From Piper betle (lineage: Eukaryota > Streptophyta > Magnoliopsida > Piperales > Piperaceae): a stretch of 64,000 bases of DNA. Every line of letters starts with the position of its first letter. Within the stretch, counting starts at the first letter, position 1. Positions 10,546 through 22,917 of this stretch are shown one piece after another. The position numbers and the translations under genes are program-made. The notes beneath the pieces were generated by a model that was given only the letters and a program-made list of their open reading frames with translations, had not been told where the DNA came from and searched no databases. The stretch is taken from contig JAURVB010014492.1 in assembly GCA_033002965.1 (NCBI GenBank), forward strand, positions 58,978 through 122,977. Reading direction: 5' to 3'.

Positions 10546-13322
10546 TTTTCCACACACATGCATATATATATATATATATAATTGTCGTATATCTTATCAT
10601 ACTATGCCCATGATTTGAACATTTGGGAATGGTTTTTCAATTTAATAAATAAAAGGATATATTAAATTAGTAAATATTTTTTATTTAACTCTTTAAATTG
10701 ATAAATATATAATTTATGTTATTTTAAATTATTAATTTAATAAATTTTAAAAAAATAATATATTTGCAAAACCATTTTTTAATTGAGTAAGGGAGACCAA
10801 GGGAAACTCTGGAAGTCAATCATAAAAAATTATAAAAGTGGAATCAAATGGAAAAAATTTTAAATTTTTTAAAAAACTATGGTTTCACGTGATCTAGCTA
10901 TGGCTATGGATATTGAACGTGGTTCTTTATTTCAACTTCTACGTTCCAATCACCCAATGCAATAATGTAACATAGATGAAGAACAGGACCCAAGTTTCTC
11001 CATATATCAATTCATTTATTATGTCTTGAACACAATTTTCTGAACTGGAACAATAAAGACATTCCATGGTTTTGATTATCTCTGTGCGCATCACCAATTT
11101 AATATATAATCTCATGGGGCAAAATGGTTTCCCAATCCATTCATAGATCAATCTCAGTGCTTTGCTAGTCACAAACATAGGTAGGGCAATTGGTATGATA
11201 CATCCTTTCATCTGTGGGAAAGTGGTGCAGATGCCTTGTTTGTGGAGCCTGCTGACCAGTTCATGAACAGTATTCTTCTTTTTAGGGTGGATAGGGTTCT
11301 ATTTGGGGAAGAAGGGCATGCTCAAGGAAGACCAGCATACATGCTTTAAATTGCTAAAGGCCATTCTCTTATTATTGTTGACAGTAGACTTTGATAAGAT
11401 GTCAGTTTCAATTGGATGTCATGTAAATTTAGTGGGTCATAACTGGCTGTGTTACATTTCCACACCCTAGCATGAATAGAACTAACTATCTATCCATTGG
11501 TAACTTTAAAAAAACTTTTTTACTTCCAGCTAGTATTGCATGGATGCACTAGAGATTCTAGTAAACTAAGTTAAGTGGAGTTTTACTCTTCAAATTGTAA
11601 GTGCTATTTATAGAGGTTGTTCAGTATTAGTTCAAGTTAATATAAGAAAACTAGCCCATCCATTGAAAATTATTGCAAACTCGATTGACGTAAGTTATTG
11701 ATAATTTTAGTGATTTAAGTTAATTATCTCAGCTACATAGGAAAGAAATATAATTTTAACTTCTCATAACTATCACAAAATAACTAAGATTAACAATTTC
11801 GGCACTAAGAAATATCATTAGCCATAAAATTGCTTAAACTATATGTAGATTGTTCTTATAATTATCTAGCAGTCATCATAATTAGCTGACATAAAAGTAT
11901 CAGCGCCTGATGGTGTTGATAATTTTTTCCCTCATTTACTTTCGTGTGCTATAAAAATTTACACTAGAAACATGTTTTAAGGATTAAATTATTTCTTTCT
12001 TTCTCAAATTACTACACCAAACATCATATATTATAAATGATTACAATTTTTGTATACACAATACTAGAATACCATATCTATAACATTAGTTTCTAAATTG
12101 ACATATATATAATACACACACACACACACAATGTTGATCCCTATAATATTGCAGATTTTAAAGCTGTACAGTTTCCATGATCTAGGTTAAAAAATGGATA
12201 GAAAGGTTAGCTAATTCTTATAACTAATTCCTCCTCTAAAATTGGTTTGAGTTTAAAGTGTCCTACCTTTAATTATTACTCCTTGGAGCAGCATGGTTTT
12301 TGTTTCTTCAAATTGTTGCTTGGACTAAAAAGATAATATTGATATCACTTGGGAGTTACAATCACTTAGTTTTAGGTTTTAGCACTTGTGTACAGTGTAC
12401 AAGTATATATACCCCCAAATATTTCATGAGCCAATTCTTAAGCAGCAAGATTGTATGAGGCGTTTTGTATAATCATTTGATGCAATGCACTTGAGAATGC
12501 AAGAGAAGAGTAGAAAAATTGGTTGAAGAAGTTGTACCAGAAAAGAAAAAAGAGTTGATAAGTCTGTTTGCAGCAAAAGGGAAAGAATCGTAAACAGTCA
12601 TTAAAAGCTGATGGACTCCGGCCTTAAAAGCAAATGCAATATCATCTCTTTTCATAAAAAATCTTCAAAAAGTTTCACACACCTGTGATTGACACTACCA
12701 CAAAATTCATAAGGATACATTATTTCTGTTTAATTTCGTTAAGATGAAACTGAACAAAGGAGAAGAGATAGTGTTAATAAAGGCCTCGGCTTTGTCAATT
12801 ATGATCACACGGATCTTAATTTAAGGTGTATGTCTCCAACACCCTCAAATATCTTGTATCAAGTAGTAGTAGTCATAGTAGTAGTAGTAGTAGAAGAAGA
12901 AGAAGAAGAACATCATCAAGAAATTAAAAGCACAAAATTGGAGATAGATTTTAAGCAAGACACCAAAATATTGGTTATTTGTTACAAAGTTTAATGCAAT
13001 TCAAAAAATGCCATTGAAGAAGGATAAATAAAACATATAAAACTAATAAGATTTGACAATATGCGTACTCTTCCAATCAATATGATTAGGCTGATAGTTT
13101 TAAAACTCATTTTTACTCAACTTCCAGAGTCAATTCGACTTTGTGGTTTATTGAGTCGAGCTTTATAGGTAACGTCATATTAACTAATTAATAAATGACT
13201 TCTCAAGTGTTATCATATAAGTTATCAAAACAAAATTTTTCTTTGTGAATAACTAAATCAATATTTTTAAGTAATATAAATTATATATTTGTCAATTTCA
13301 AGTATAAAAAGAATAATATATA
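10546..13322. other. Intergenic, AT-rich; no gene recognised
   Basis: Contains (AT)n near 10560-10580, (AC)n near 12114-12130, and an (AGT)n/(AGA)n run at about 12862-12910. Words at 13165-13215 (TAGGTAACGTCATATTAACTAAT and following) recur inside the LTR element at about 15233-15285. No open frame resembles a known protein. Confidence 0.55.
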
Positions 13323-14554
13323 TGTTTGCACAAAATTGTGGGATGTGTTTGGCCTTTTTGTACAAACTCAAGAAATTGTGGGATTGTTTGCCTTACTTGT
13401 TAAGGGCTTAAGCGATGCAAATATTAAAGTTTAGAGTTACACTAAGGCGCACTTATCACTAAAACATATCGTAATTAAATTAACTACTCAGTACGAAATT
13501 TACACAGAAAAATGACATAAGTTCAACTTTTAATTGATAAATACCCTGGAGTATAAAAATTTACAAAGAAATTCTCAATTATAAAAATAATTCTTTCACT
13601 TCATTGCAGTATGAGATTTTGGACTTCAAATCTATCACTTGATAACAGTTACAATTTGACAAATATAATTACTTACAAGAGCATTTATCATATGTGATAC
13701 ACGTTGTGTCAACTTGGTGATACACATTATGTGTACCAACTCGGTCTAAATACTCTCTTTAGTAAATACAGATTCTACCAATATTCAAGCACAAAAGCAG
13801 ATGTTTGATCAGCTGGGGCTAATCGACTCAGAGTTAAGCTGGCTAACCGATTCTGCAGCCTTGAATCAGCAATTCCATTCAACAAGGCCAAGTGAGTCTA
13901 TGACTCAGCTGGGTAAGTGAACAAGCCATTTGAAGCAAGTCGAGCAAGTGCATGGACTCGGCCAGACTAGGCTATCAAGTTGGCTAAACCGATCCGGGCG
14001 AATGCATGGACTCAACCAAATTAGACACCAGCCACTTAGATTAACAAGAAAAAAAAATACACCGATGATTCTATTAGATAGACTTTATTTGACTTTTCTA
14101 TTAAAGTCTACCAAATTTTGGCATGACTTCTTGGAAAACCTCCAGTCTGTGAGTATAAAATAAGAATTAAAGGCTCTATTTATAGAGAATAGAGAGTGTG
14201 ACTAATTATTAGAAATGTTAAAGAATCTTCTTTTATGCTTGCTAACTTTATATGCAAATCCGACTTTTGAAATCTTAATTAAATCTTGTTTGTTGTGTTG
14301 AATGACAAATCTATAATTAGTTGGACTTATCCAAGATTGCTCCAATGTCATACCTCCCCCACATTTCCAATTTTGTCAATTCAAAGCTTTATTCTTCTAA
14401 GTTTGACCAATATGATTTATCTCTTCAAAGCTCCACAATTTTCAAAATAACTAACAAAGGTCATTCCTTCATAAATCACAAATCAAATATTTATTTGATT
14501 TAATTGATTATATTTTTCCTTGACACTATTTTTATGTTGAACCTTTATTGTACA
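13323..14554. mobile_element. Left LTR of a coding-poor LTR retrotransposon
   Basis: 1.23 kb, begins TGTTTGCACAAAATTGT and ends GTACA. It is repeated directly at 15909-16039 plus 19044-20194. It is preceded by ATATA (13318-13322), which recurs directly after the right LTR (20195-20199), so the outer borders are well supported. Confidence 0.85.
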
Positions 14555-15908
14555 TAGCCCCTGCGTTTTATATGCACTAATTGTGAGTCAAGCATGTAAA
14601 ATAGAAAACTAATAACATAAAGTGCAAATAAACTTCAATTAGGCTATTAAATATAACTAAAATAAAGATCAAGGTTAATAGAAAAATAAGAAGGGGATGC
14701 ATAGTCTAAAAGAATAGCCTTCACTGCATAAAAGCCTTTAATTCTATAAAAGGGTAAGTTCATGCCAACTTGTACCTCTTGTTTTTTTTGGGTTTTACTT
14801 TTTCTTTTGAGCTAACCTAAGCAAAGCATAAAACTAAGAACATTTTAAGTAGGTTCAACCCTCCCAGATCAAAACAAAGACTTGGACATACAAACATGGA
14901 AATATTAAAAACCTTATTTTTATCATTCATTAGAACTTCAAAGCCCCCATCATTAATACGCCAAACCTACTGAGAGGGAGTAATAAGGGTTAAAATGAGC
15001 ATGTTAGCGCTTACTTTCAGCAAAGATTGTGACACATAGGTAACTTTTAACATGCTCTAACTTCTATAAGACTTCATATTACTTCATATTATCATCAACA
15101 CATAGGTAACGTCATATTAACTTCTATAATAAGTGTTAAATGCTCATTTTTATCATCAAATGCTCTAACGTTGCTGAAAGTAAGTGGTTAAAATAAGTGT
15201 TAAAATGAGCATGTTAGCAAAATTTTCATCCTCTTAGGTAACTTCATATTAACTAATTGATAAATGACTTCCCAAGTGTTAAAATGATTGTGACACAAGT
15301 TCAAAAATTACCAGCTGGTTTGCTTCTTGAGGTGCAATTGATAAAGCAAGTGGTAAAGCTGAAAGCCTTTGTTTAGCTTCTATATGCTCATTGATAGCCG
15401 TTGGACTTATTTTTCAAGGCATTGTTTCAAAAGAGGGTAGAGGAAGTATTTGTTTTACTTCCTCATGTTGATCCCGGGCTTTTTGTAATGGTTATTTGGT
15501 AATCTTTTGCACTTTGCTTTTTGTGTTTGAGGGCAAGAACATAAATTATTTTGTTTGAATAATCAAGAAATTGTATAATCTCTTGAAGTTTACTAGAATA
15601 CTTGCATTGCTCAACAAATGTACTCTCATAGAAAGAGTTTTCATTTTGTTGTCTCATAATGGCTTCAAATTTTTTGTATATTCTTCATTTTGACGAATTA
15701 AATTTATGATGAGTTTGTCACTGTTAAGAAGATTCATCATGGTCAAAGGCTTGAAATGTTGAAAAGCAAGGATCTTGATGCTGAGTAATTATTGGAGAAA
15801 TTTGTTGGCCTTGTAGCCATAGTTCTAGCAATTAGGCCCATAGTTAAAAAAAATGAGAGTTTCAGTGACACTGCAACCTTTTAAATGGTTCCCCAATGGA
15901 GCAGCCAA
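14555..15908 (-). mobile_element. Internal region of the LTR element, no intact gene
   Basis: About 1.35 kb between the LTRs. The right junction read on the minus strand gives a TGG-starting stretch (TGGCTGCTCC) that could be a primer binding site, and the left junction gives a GGGG-rich candidate polypurine tract. Minus orientation is therefore likely but not proven. The longest frame (15657-15463, minus, 64 residues) resembles nothing known, and no protease, integrase or reverse transcriptase is visible. It holds a local inverted and direct repeat cluster at 14995-15290. The element must depend on proteins supplied elsewhere, or is dead. Confidence 0.6.
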
Positions 15909-16039
15909 ATGTTTGCGCAAAATTGTGACACTTGTTTGACCTTTTATGCAAACTTGAGAAATTGGGGGATTGTTGTCTCGCTCATTAAGGGCTTGAGTAA
16001 TGCAAATATTAAAGTTTTGGGTTACATAAAGGCACATTC

Positions 16040-16424
16040 TATATGACCTTAGCTTTGGCTTAGGGTTTTACCTGGTTATAATTTTGCCTAGTTTGGGCCA
16101 GTCTTGAGTTGGTTCGAGTAAGTTCGAGTCAACCAGATTTCAGACCATGAGTATAGGGCCCAGATGGTCGTATGAGCATGTTATAGAAACTGAGTATGTT
16201 CGGCGTGTAGATGATAGCTTCAATTATGTTATAGTAGAACATGAGTTATTAGTATATACATAAGGTATACAAATTCTTTTTATTTTGTTAGCCAGGGGGT
16301 TTTATGTACTAGAATTTTAGGTTTTTGAGGCCCATTTGGCCTTCTTGCCTCGATTTCATCCTATAAAATTATTTTTAGGCTTCGAGTCAGTTTCGACTTT
16401 GGATGGTCTCGATCCGAGCTCTCC

Positions 16425-16476
<52 letters not shown>

Positions 16477-19043
16477 TAGGTGGACCCCACTAGGCCCACG
16501 AGTTGTTGGGTGTTCAAATCATGCCACACGACAAGATTTGGACAGTCGACGACGACCCTAGTTTTCTCGCTAGGTATTTATTAGAGATTTTTTTCTGACA
16601 TTATGGAGTTTTTCCACACGCTATAGTCGCCGCTAAAGAGCCTCCAGACTGGTACACCATGACTGCCTTGCCCCTAGTTATCGATCCAAACCTGTCACCC
16701 CCACCAACGCCACCACAGTTGCCTCTAGTAATGACTTTTGTCCACTAGTTTTCCACCACCGTTGTTTTTGTTCAAGCCATTTTTCGGCGTTGGCAAGCCA
16801 CCTCCGGTCGATTAGACCACCCAAACGGCTTCCTCTCGCCAAGGTTGAACTTTTGAGACCACCCACAACCCCATTGTGGCGGCGATCATTGATGTCAAGT
16901 CGCCATACCTGCTGGCGATTCTGTCCATTTTCGATTGTTTTTCGGCCAATTGGCTATCGGGCTTCATCTATCACTACCACCATCACCTCCGCTTCGACGT
17001 CCTCTATCAATCATGACCGGCGGCAACCTCTGCCATGCCGCCATTGTTGATTTCTGGCAATGAGCACCACCAGACCGTTTGCCCGCGTTCGCGTCTGCCA
17101 ACCCGAGATCTACTCACCTACCTACCAACTCGCCTGCCTGCCCAGATATGTGCCCGTGTTTGTCCAGCCAGCCCAACCCACTTTCCAGTTAACTCAGACT
17201 AAGTTAACTTGGCCTAACTCAGTCTAGTTTAGCCCCAATTGACTCAGTTCACCGTCTTTGCCTGTTTATGGCTATTTTTTGACTGATTTTGGTAATTCTA
17301 GAATCCGTATATTAATTTAGATGCATATTCACACTATTTAGCATATTTTGACATTATGAGTATTTTTATTTATTTATTTATTTATTTATTATTTATTTAT
17401 TTTTTTATTGATATGTTTGTCGTATAAGATGAATGTTTACGTGATTATTTATTATTATTAATGATATATTTACTTATTAATATTAGTCTTATTTATATTT
17501 TCTAAATTGTATTTATTTATTTATCTATTTGTTTGTTGTGTGTATGTTATTATTTATTTGTGTTTAATTATGTATTCCATTTTAGATAGCTATGATGCTA
17601 TTATTATTCATGATTAATTAATATTAAATATTTATTTATTTATTTATCAAATATATTTATTTATTCATTTATTTACTAACAAGATTATATTTGATAATTA
17701 TTCGTATTTACCGTGTATTTATGTAATATAATGATATTATCATTTTATGATTATAATATTATTTATTTTAATGTATTTATTAGTTATTTTATTTATTATG
17801 CATTAATTTGTGTGCTGGATGTTTAGTTATATGTTTGTTTGGTACTATTTTCTTTATTCTGATGTATTGATGATGTGAGCACATATAACGCGCATGCATC
17901 ATATAAAGATGTCATTATTTTACTTAGCAATGGGTTTCGATGTAGGTTTTGGAGTTTGAGCTCGCCGTAGATGAGACATCATGCTTGGAGCTTAGACCAC
18001 AAGTCCGTTTAGGACTCGTCTTTGCTTTTCCTATTTCATAGTCTTTTGATTTAGTGATTGTAGGACGGGTTAAATGGTGTTGTATCAGATCTCGCTTAAC
18101 TTGAGTCATATAATCAAATAGTTTTCCTGATTAATAACCCTCGAGGATAAGATCCCTCAAATCTGATTTCTAAAACAAGATCCATCGCAAGTTTCCTTTG
18201 TGCTTATTATATAAATCCCTTCTCAAGTCTATATTTCATTTTATCGAGTTTTCAGTGAGACAAGAGATAGTAAAACTGATTCACAAGTACTATGAGTGGG
18301 TGTGCATGTCAGTCACAGCGGGCTTTGGATTAGTGAGAGGATTGTTTCATTCTCGAGGGATCCTGACAACTCTGTATTTTGAGTTTTTTCATACGCGGAG
18401 AAATGTGAAGGTTAACACTGTTTAGTACAACATACGTTTGGACATATGGTTCAAAGGGTATTAAAGGTTACTCTCTAAGAGTACTTGGCATTCGTGCTCA
18501 AGGCTAAGAGATATACGAAAGACATGGGGAGGGCTTAGGATATGTACTATTTTCCAAGGGTAAGACTAGTTATTGCCAAAAGGGGCATTTGCCGAGAGTG
18601 ATATAGCACCAGTTCGGTTTGGGATGCTGTCGAGTTTGCAATTTGACTGGCTCCTCAGTAGATACCCTTTTAGAGTTCACATGGAGAATGTGTATATTAT
18701 TTTCTTTCTCGTGGAATATCATATTCTATTTCCAAGTTTGTACTAGTTATTTTTCAGATCAGTGACATCCGTTACTGATATTTTTTATATTATATATATA
18801 TAGGTCTTGTGATCTTGAACCGACTTTAGTGGAAGGACCGATAAATGATACACATACTTTTTATTTATATTTGATGAGTTTTCTCATATATTTAGTATTT
18901 TCTTCCATTTTTGTGATGCGCAAGAAGTTGTTTCGATCTGTTTTATTGATCAAGTCTTACTGATTAGTAGCTTTAGATATGACTCGACTCGATCGTAATA
19001 TTTCTGATTCGGTTCTTAGGCGAACCAAGATCGAGGTGTTACA
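16040..19043 (+). mobile_element. Solo LTR (3.0 kb) of the Ty3/gypsy family seen at 45-56 kb, opposite orientation
   Basis: It starts TATATGACC...AGGGTTTTACC and ends GAGGTGTTACA. That is the reverse of the LTR at 50380-53194, which starts TGTAACACCCC and ends GGGTTTTACA. It is flanked by CATTC (16035-16039) and CATTG (19044-19048), a 5-bp target duplication with one change. It shares internal blocks with the LTRs further right, for example CTCGAGG...TTATTAATC-type words near 18130 and GAGTTCACATGGAGAAT near 18675. It contains an (AT)n run at 16429-16474 and ATTT-rich sequence at 17360-17800. The absence of internal retroviral-type genes marks it as a solo LTR. Confidence 0.8.
16429..16474. 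repeat. (AT)n microsatellite inside the solo LTR
   Basis: About 23 AT units; a likely hypervariable site. Confidence 0.95.
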
Positions 19044-20199
19044 CATTGTCGCCAAAATATATCATAATTAAGTTAATTTCTCACTATGAAATTTGCACCA
19101 AAAAATGACACAAGTTTAAATTTTCATTGATAAATGCCTTAAGGTTCAAAAGTTTATAAAAAAATTCTCAATTACAAAAATCCTTCTTTCACTTTATTGC
19201 AATATAGGGTGACTTCATATCTATCACTTGACAATAGTAACAATTTGGCAAATATAATTACATAAGAGAGCATTTATCACATGTGATATACGTTGTATGT
19301 ACCAACTCGGTGATACACGTTGAGTGTACCAACTCGATCTAAATACTTTCATTAGTAAATACAGACTTGACCCATATTCAAGTAAGCACAATAGAAGATG
19401 TTCGATCAGCTCAAGCTAATCGAGTCAAAGTTAAAGTAGTTTCAAATCAGTGATTCAATTTAATAAGGCCAAGTGAGTTTGTGACTCAATTGAGCCAAGT
19501 GATTTGCGACTAAACCAAGTGAGGCGAGTCCATAAACTCAATCTGAACTCGGCTAGTAAGTTGGCTAAATCGAGTCAGATGAATGCATAGACTCAACCAG
19601 ACTAGGTTAGCTTCTTGGCTTAACAAGTCTAATAAGTACACTGATAATTCGGTGGACATATTTTATTTAAGTTTTCCCCCTAAGTCTATCAAAGTTTTGC
19701 CCTAACTTCTTTGAGAGCATCTGATCTATGAAGTGAAAAATAAAAAATAAGAGGCTCTATTTGTAAATGACGAGGGGACGTGACTAATTACTAAAAATGC
19801 CTAAGAGTATTCTTTTTATCCTTGGTAACTTTATATACAAATCTAACTTTTGAGAAGATTTTAGGTTATCTTTGAGATTTTATTTTGATTTTATCTAAAA
19901 TTTATCAAAAAAATATCAAACAAATCTTGTTTGTTGTGTTGAATGACAAATCTGTAATTAGTTGAACTTTTCCAAGATTGTTCCAAAGTCATACCACCCC
20001 ATATTTCCAATTTTGACAATTTAAGGCTTTAATCTTCCAAGTTTGACAAATATGTATTATCTCTTCAAAACTCCATAATTTTTAAAATAACTATTATGAG
20101 TTATTCCTTCATAAATCACAAATAAAAGATTTATTCTATTTAATTGATTATATTTTGTCTTAATACTATCTTTATGTTGAACTGTGCTCGTACAATATA

Positions 20200-20783
20200 T
20201 TAATTTCATATAATTTTTTTATTTATATAATTAAAATTTTAATATAAATAACTCTTAATCGGCTTAGACTTGACTCCAAATCGACTCCACTCCATTACAA
20301 GTCGAATTTAATTTTTGAGTTTTTAAACTATGATTAAACCAAAATCTAATATTTTTGAGTTGAGTCTGGTCTGTCTAAGTGCCCGATTTACTTAGACCTA
20401 GGGCCATGCTTACTCCATAAAAATGGACTCTCTTTTATTTTCTTCCATTCAATGTTACACCAGCGACCTAATCACAGAAACGTAAATATACAAAAGAACC
20501 TAAAAATCTAGTTCTAACCTCCATTAATGGAAGGAGTCATGAACAATATCTTTCGGGCTATAATTTGGCTTCACATCAAGACATAACTAGCTTCATTTTT
20601 TATATTGCAGCTCTTACAAATTAGCTTATGTTTACGAAATCATTTTATCTTTAACTACCAACAAAAATGAGGCCTCATATAATGATATAAGTGCCAAAGT
20701 ACGTCTACTCTGATATAGACATCTTGATGCCTCTAAGTGATGAAGACGATCAAAGACTGCCCGGAGAATGTAAAGAGTACTAA
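20200..20783. other. Intergenic; no gene recognised
   Basis: AT-rich single-copy-looking sequence between the LTR element and the LINE insertion. A short purine-rich open stretch before the LINE (20736-20783) joins, after removing the LINE, to the open frame at 21263-21456. Confidence 0.45.
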
Positions 20784-20796
20784 GTATTGGGTGCTC

Positions 20797-21262
20797 CTCT
20801 CCTGTTGACCATCTCTGTATTCTACCATACTCCTTCCTTATTGCAGTGGATGGAAGTTTTAAGAATGGTCATGCTTCTTGGGGATTCATTGTCTCAAATG
20901 CTAATGGTGACATTCTCTTTGCAGATGGTTACGCATATGCAGGAGCTCGAAATGCAGAAGAATCAGAACTAAGGGCCCTCTCTATCAAGCCCTTTCATAT
21001 GCATCTCACGCATGTTTTGGCAGAAGTTTATTAGTATCTGACTCTCTGAATATTATAATTTTTTTGCAAGAAAATGATGAATGTATTAACTGGATTAACT
21101 ATGCTTTTGCTATTGCCTGTTTGTACTTATTTCAGCAGCTTATCAGATGGATTCCTGGGTATGCTAATTTGGCAGCACATAATATAGCTGTCTCTGCTCT
21201 AGACTTGTATTCAGACACTTATTATTAATGAAGTTTGAGCTTTTTTTTGTCAAAAGAAAAAG
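20797..21262 (+). mobile_element. 5'-truncated LINE, RNase H (RVT_3-type) remnant
   Basis: The sequence begins in a plant LINE-type RNase H domain: DGSFKNGHASWGF (catalytic Asp), then AGARNAEESELRAL (catalytic Glu), then after a frameshift LLVSDSL (Asp) and WIPGYANLAAH. It ends at a double stop and an A-rich tail (CAAAAGAAAAAG). It is bounded by a perfect 13-bp duplication, GTATTGGGTGCTC, at 20784-20796 and 21263-21275, as expected for target-primed reverse transcription. Only the C-terminal end of ORF2 is present; the frameshift near 20985-21000 makes it non-functional. Confidence 0.85.
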
Positions 21263-21456
21263 GTATTGGGTGCTCTGGGAATGTGAGTTTTCCACAAGAG
21301 GCTGCACTGTACTTGGTAACCAAGGTCCTGAGACATCAAGAAGGATCCAGCAACATTCATGAGATGGTGAACAAGCTGCTCTACGTATGTGAATTTCAGA
21401 ACTTTGATTTAGACGTAGAAGAAGAAGAAGGAGAGAAAGCAAATAATACTGTGTAG
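21263..21456 (+). CDS. Unidentified open frame, possible last exon cut by the LINE
   Basis: The frame reads GCSGNVSFPQEAALYLVTKV, then an acidic tail DVEEEEGEKANNTV and a TAG stop. Composition is protein-like (amphipathic helices, then acidic). I do not recognise the family. Upstream of the LINE the same frame meets a stop at about 20771, and an AG at 20783-20784 could be a splice acceptor, so this may be a terminal exon or a pseudogene fragment. The LINE duplication lies at its 5' edge. Confidence 0.3.
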
Positions 21457-22530
21457 GAAGTGAAAAAGAAAGAGATAGTACAGTCTATTATTGAGCGTTT
21501 GAACAAACCAACAAGAAAAAAAAGGAGATTAAAGCTGTTTTTATTTTCCACTTATCTACCAAACAACATGCATGTTTAAAGAAGAGAAACGTTTTAGTTC
21601 CAAAGGGGATAAGACAAGTTGGTCAGATGCACAGAGCATTCAATGGTGTGATGCATCTGTTTCTGAGGCACAGAGCTGGGAAAATCATGGTGTAATCTAT
21701 TGCTCTATGATTGTTGATTTCTTTACTGACATGCATTGAGCTTTGTTGGGCATGTATCTTATTGTCCGGCGAAGCTTTTTAATTTCACCGCCGGCGGTGA
21801 AGATCAGTCGTTGAGTAATTTTTGCTTGGAGAGTAAAACAACTATAACTTAGTTCAAATGATATTCTGTATGGTTTTACTTATGATTTATCTTCTTCTTC
21901 TTCTAGATATGGTTGTGAAGTAATAGCTCGGTTTTGGCTTCTGTCAAAGTGTGAGGATCGAGGCCAGTTGACAGGTCTTTGCACGTTGAGTACTCTCCAC
22001 GGTGTCTCCCCCTCTCGATCAGTGCAGGCCTAATTAATTATATTATTACTTCGCTAATCTTTTATTTGATTTGATAAATTCTTAAGATAAATTTTAATGG
22101 GCATTACGGATCATGTTTTGTTTATGTTCTGAAATACTATATATTAATTTAGTGCAATTCATAAACCGGAAATGATGAGGTAAATTTTGCAAATTTGTAT
22201 CGTGTGTGCTAATTTTCATTCAATAGTTTGCATGGAGCAGTTATGGATGAAATATTCTACAACTTAAAAATACTTTATCTAAAACCACTCATTGTGAACT
22301 TTTAAGATGAAAACTAACGACGACCATACATGGTGACAAAATTCACGTAATAAAAGTGTTCGTACCTTATCATTTCCGCTAATAAATAGTATCATTTAAA
22401 ACCTAACCCAGCTAGATTTGTATGCAATATATATGGTTTTTTGAGTCATATTTGATAGTTACAATCAAACATTGCCGGTGTTCCGCTGAATATGAACCGG
22501 ACTCATGTCTAATACAATATATTCCTTGGC

Positions 22531-22610
<80 letters not shown>

Positions 22611-22619
22611 GTATGAGTC
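21457..22619. other. Intergenic; no gene recognised
   Basis: Moderately AT-rich, with a CTTCTT run near 21889-21904 and the palindromic trinucleotide array at 22531-22610. No protein similarity seen. Confidence 0.5.
22531..22610. repeat. (AAT)n followed by (ATT)n: a perfect 80-bp palindrome
   Basis: About 13 AAT units switch without a spacer to about 13 ATT units at 22571, so each arm is the reverse complement of the other. It can extrude a cruciform. Confidence 0.95.
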
Positions 22620-22917
22620 CTGATTATCTAAGAGGTTAAGACAACCTAGATTTATTCTTTTTTAAATAAAAAACTTTCCCCTCATGGTGTCTACGGCAAC
22701 CGCACGGTCATTTTGGCCAAATCCGGCCTAAGGCGGGCTAGATATGGGTGGCCATGACTTGGATCTGGCCGCATGCCTTACGTGTCTGCGCGGCCATATC
22801 TAGCCGCTGTCGGCGAGGTCCGACCAAGGGACGGTCATGTCCAGCCCGTGGCGGCTGAACCTGGTAGAGGCCAGGCCGCACCTTTAAAAAAATAGTGGCC
22901 TGCAACCAGGTTCTTAC
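22620..22917. mobile_element. Left half of a GC-cored element (copy 2), split by an LTR retrotransposon
   Basis: The arm CAACCTAGATTTATTC near 22643 mirrors GATTGTTTTTTAATAAAATCTAGGTC near 29330-29355. With the retrotransposon and one target copy removed, the two halves make about 460 bp, close to copy 1. GC-rich core, no coding frame recognised. Confidence 0.45.

Larger units (their letters stand above)
15909..20194. mobile_element. Right LTR of the element, split by a solo LTR
   Basis: The first 131 bp (15909-16039) match 13323-13455. The rest (19044-20194) matches the remainder of the left LTR. The break contains a 3.0-kb insertion, 16040-19043. The right border is followed by ATATA, matching the left flank. 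Confidence 0.85.

Noticed and set aside
16100..16135. GGTTCGAGT words that look like a tRNA T-arm
   Set aside because: No acceptor stem, D-arm or anticodon arm fits around them; they belong to the LTR border region.
22422..22616. Frame ending in poly-Asn/poly-Ile
   Set aside because: Translation of the AAT/ATT microsatellite.
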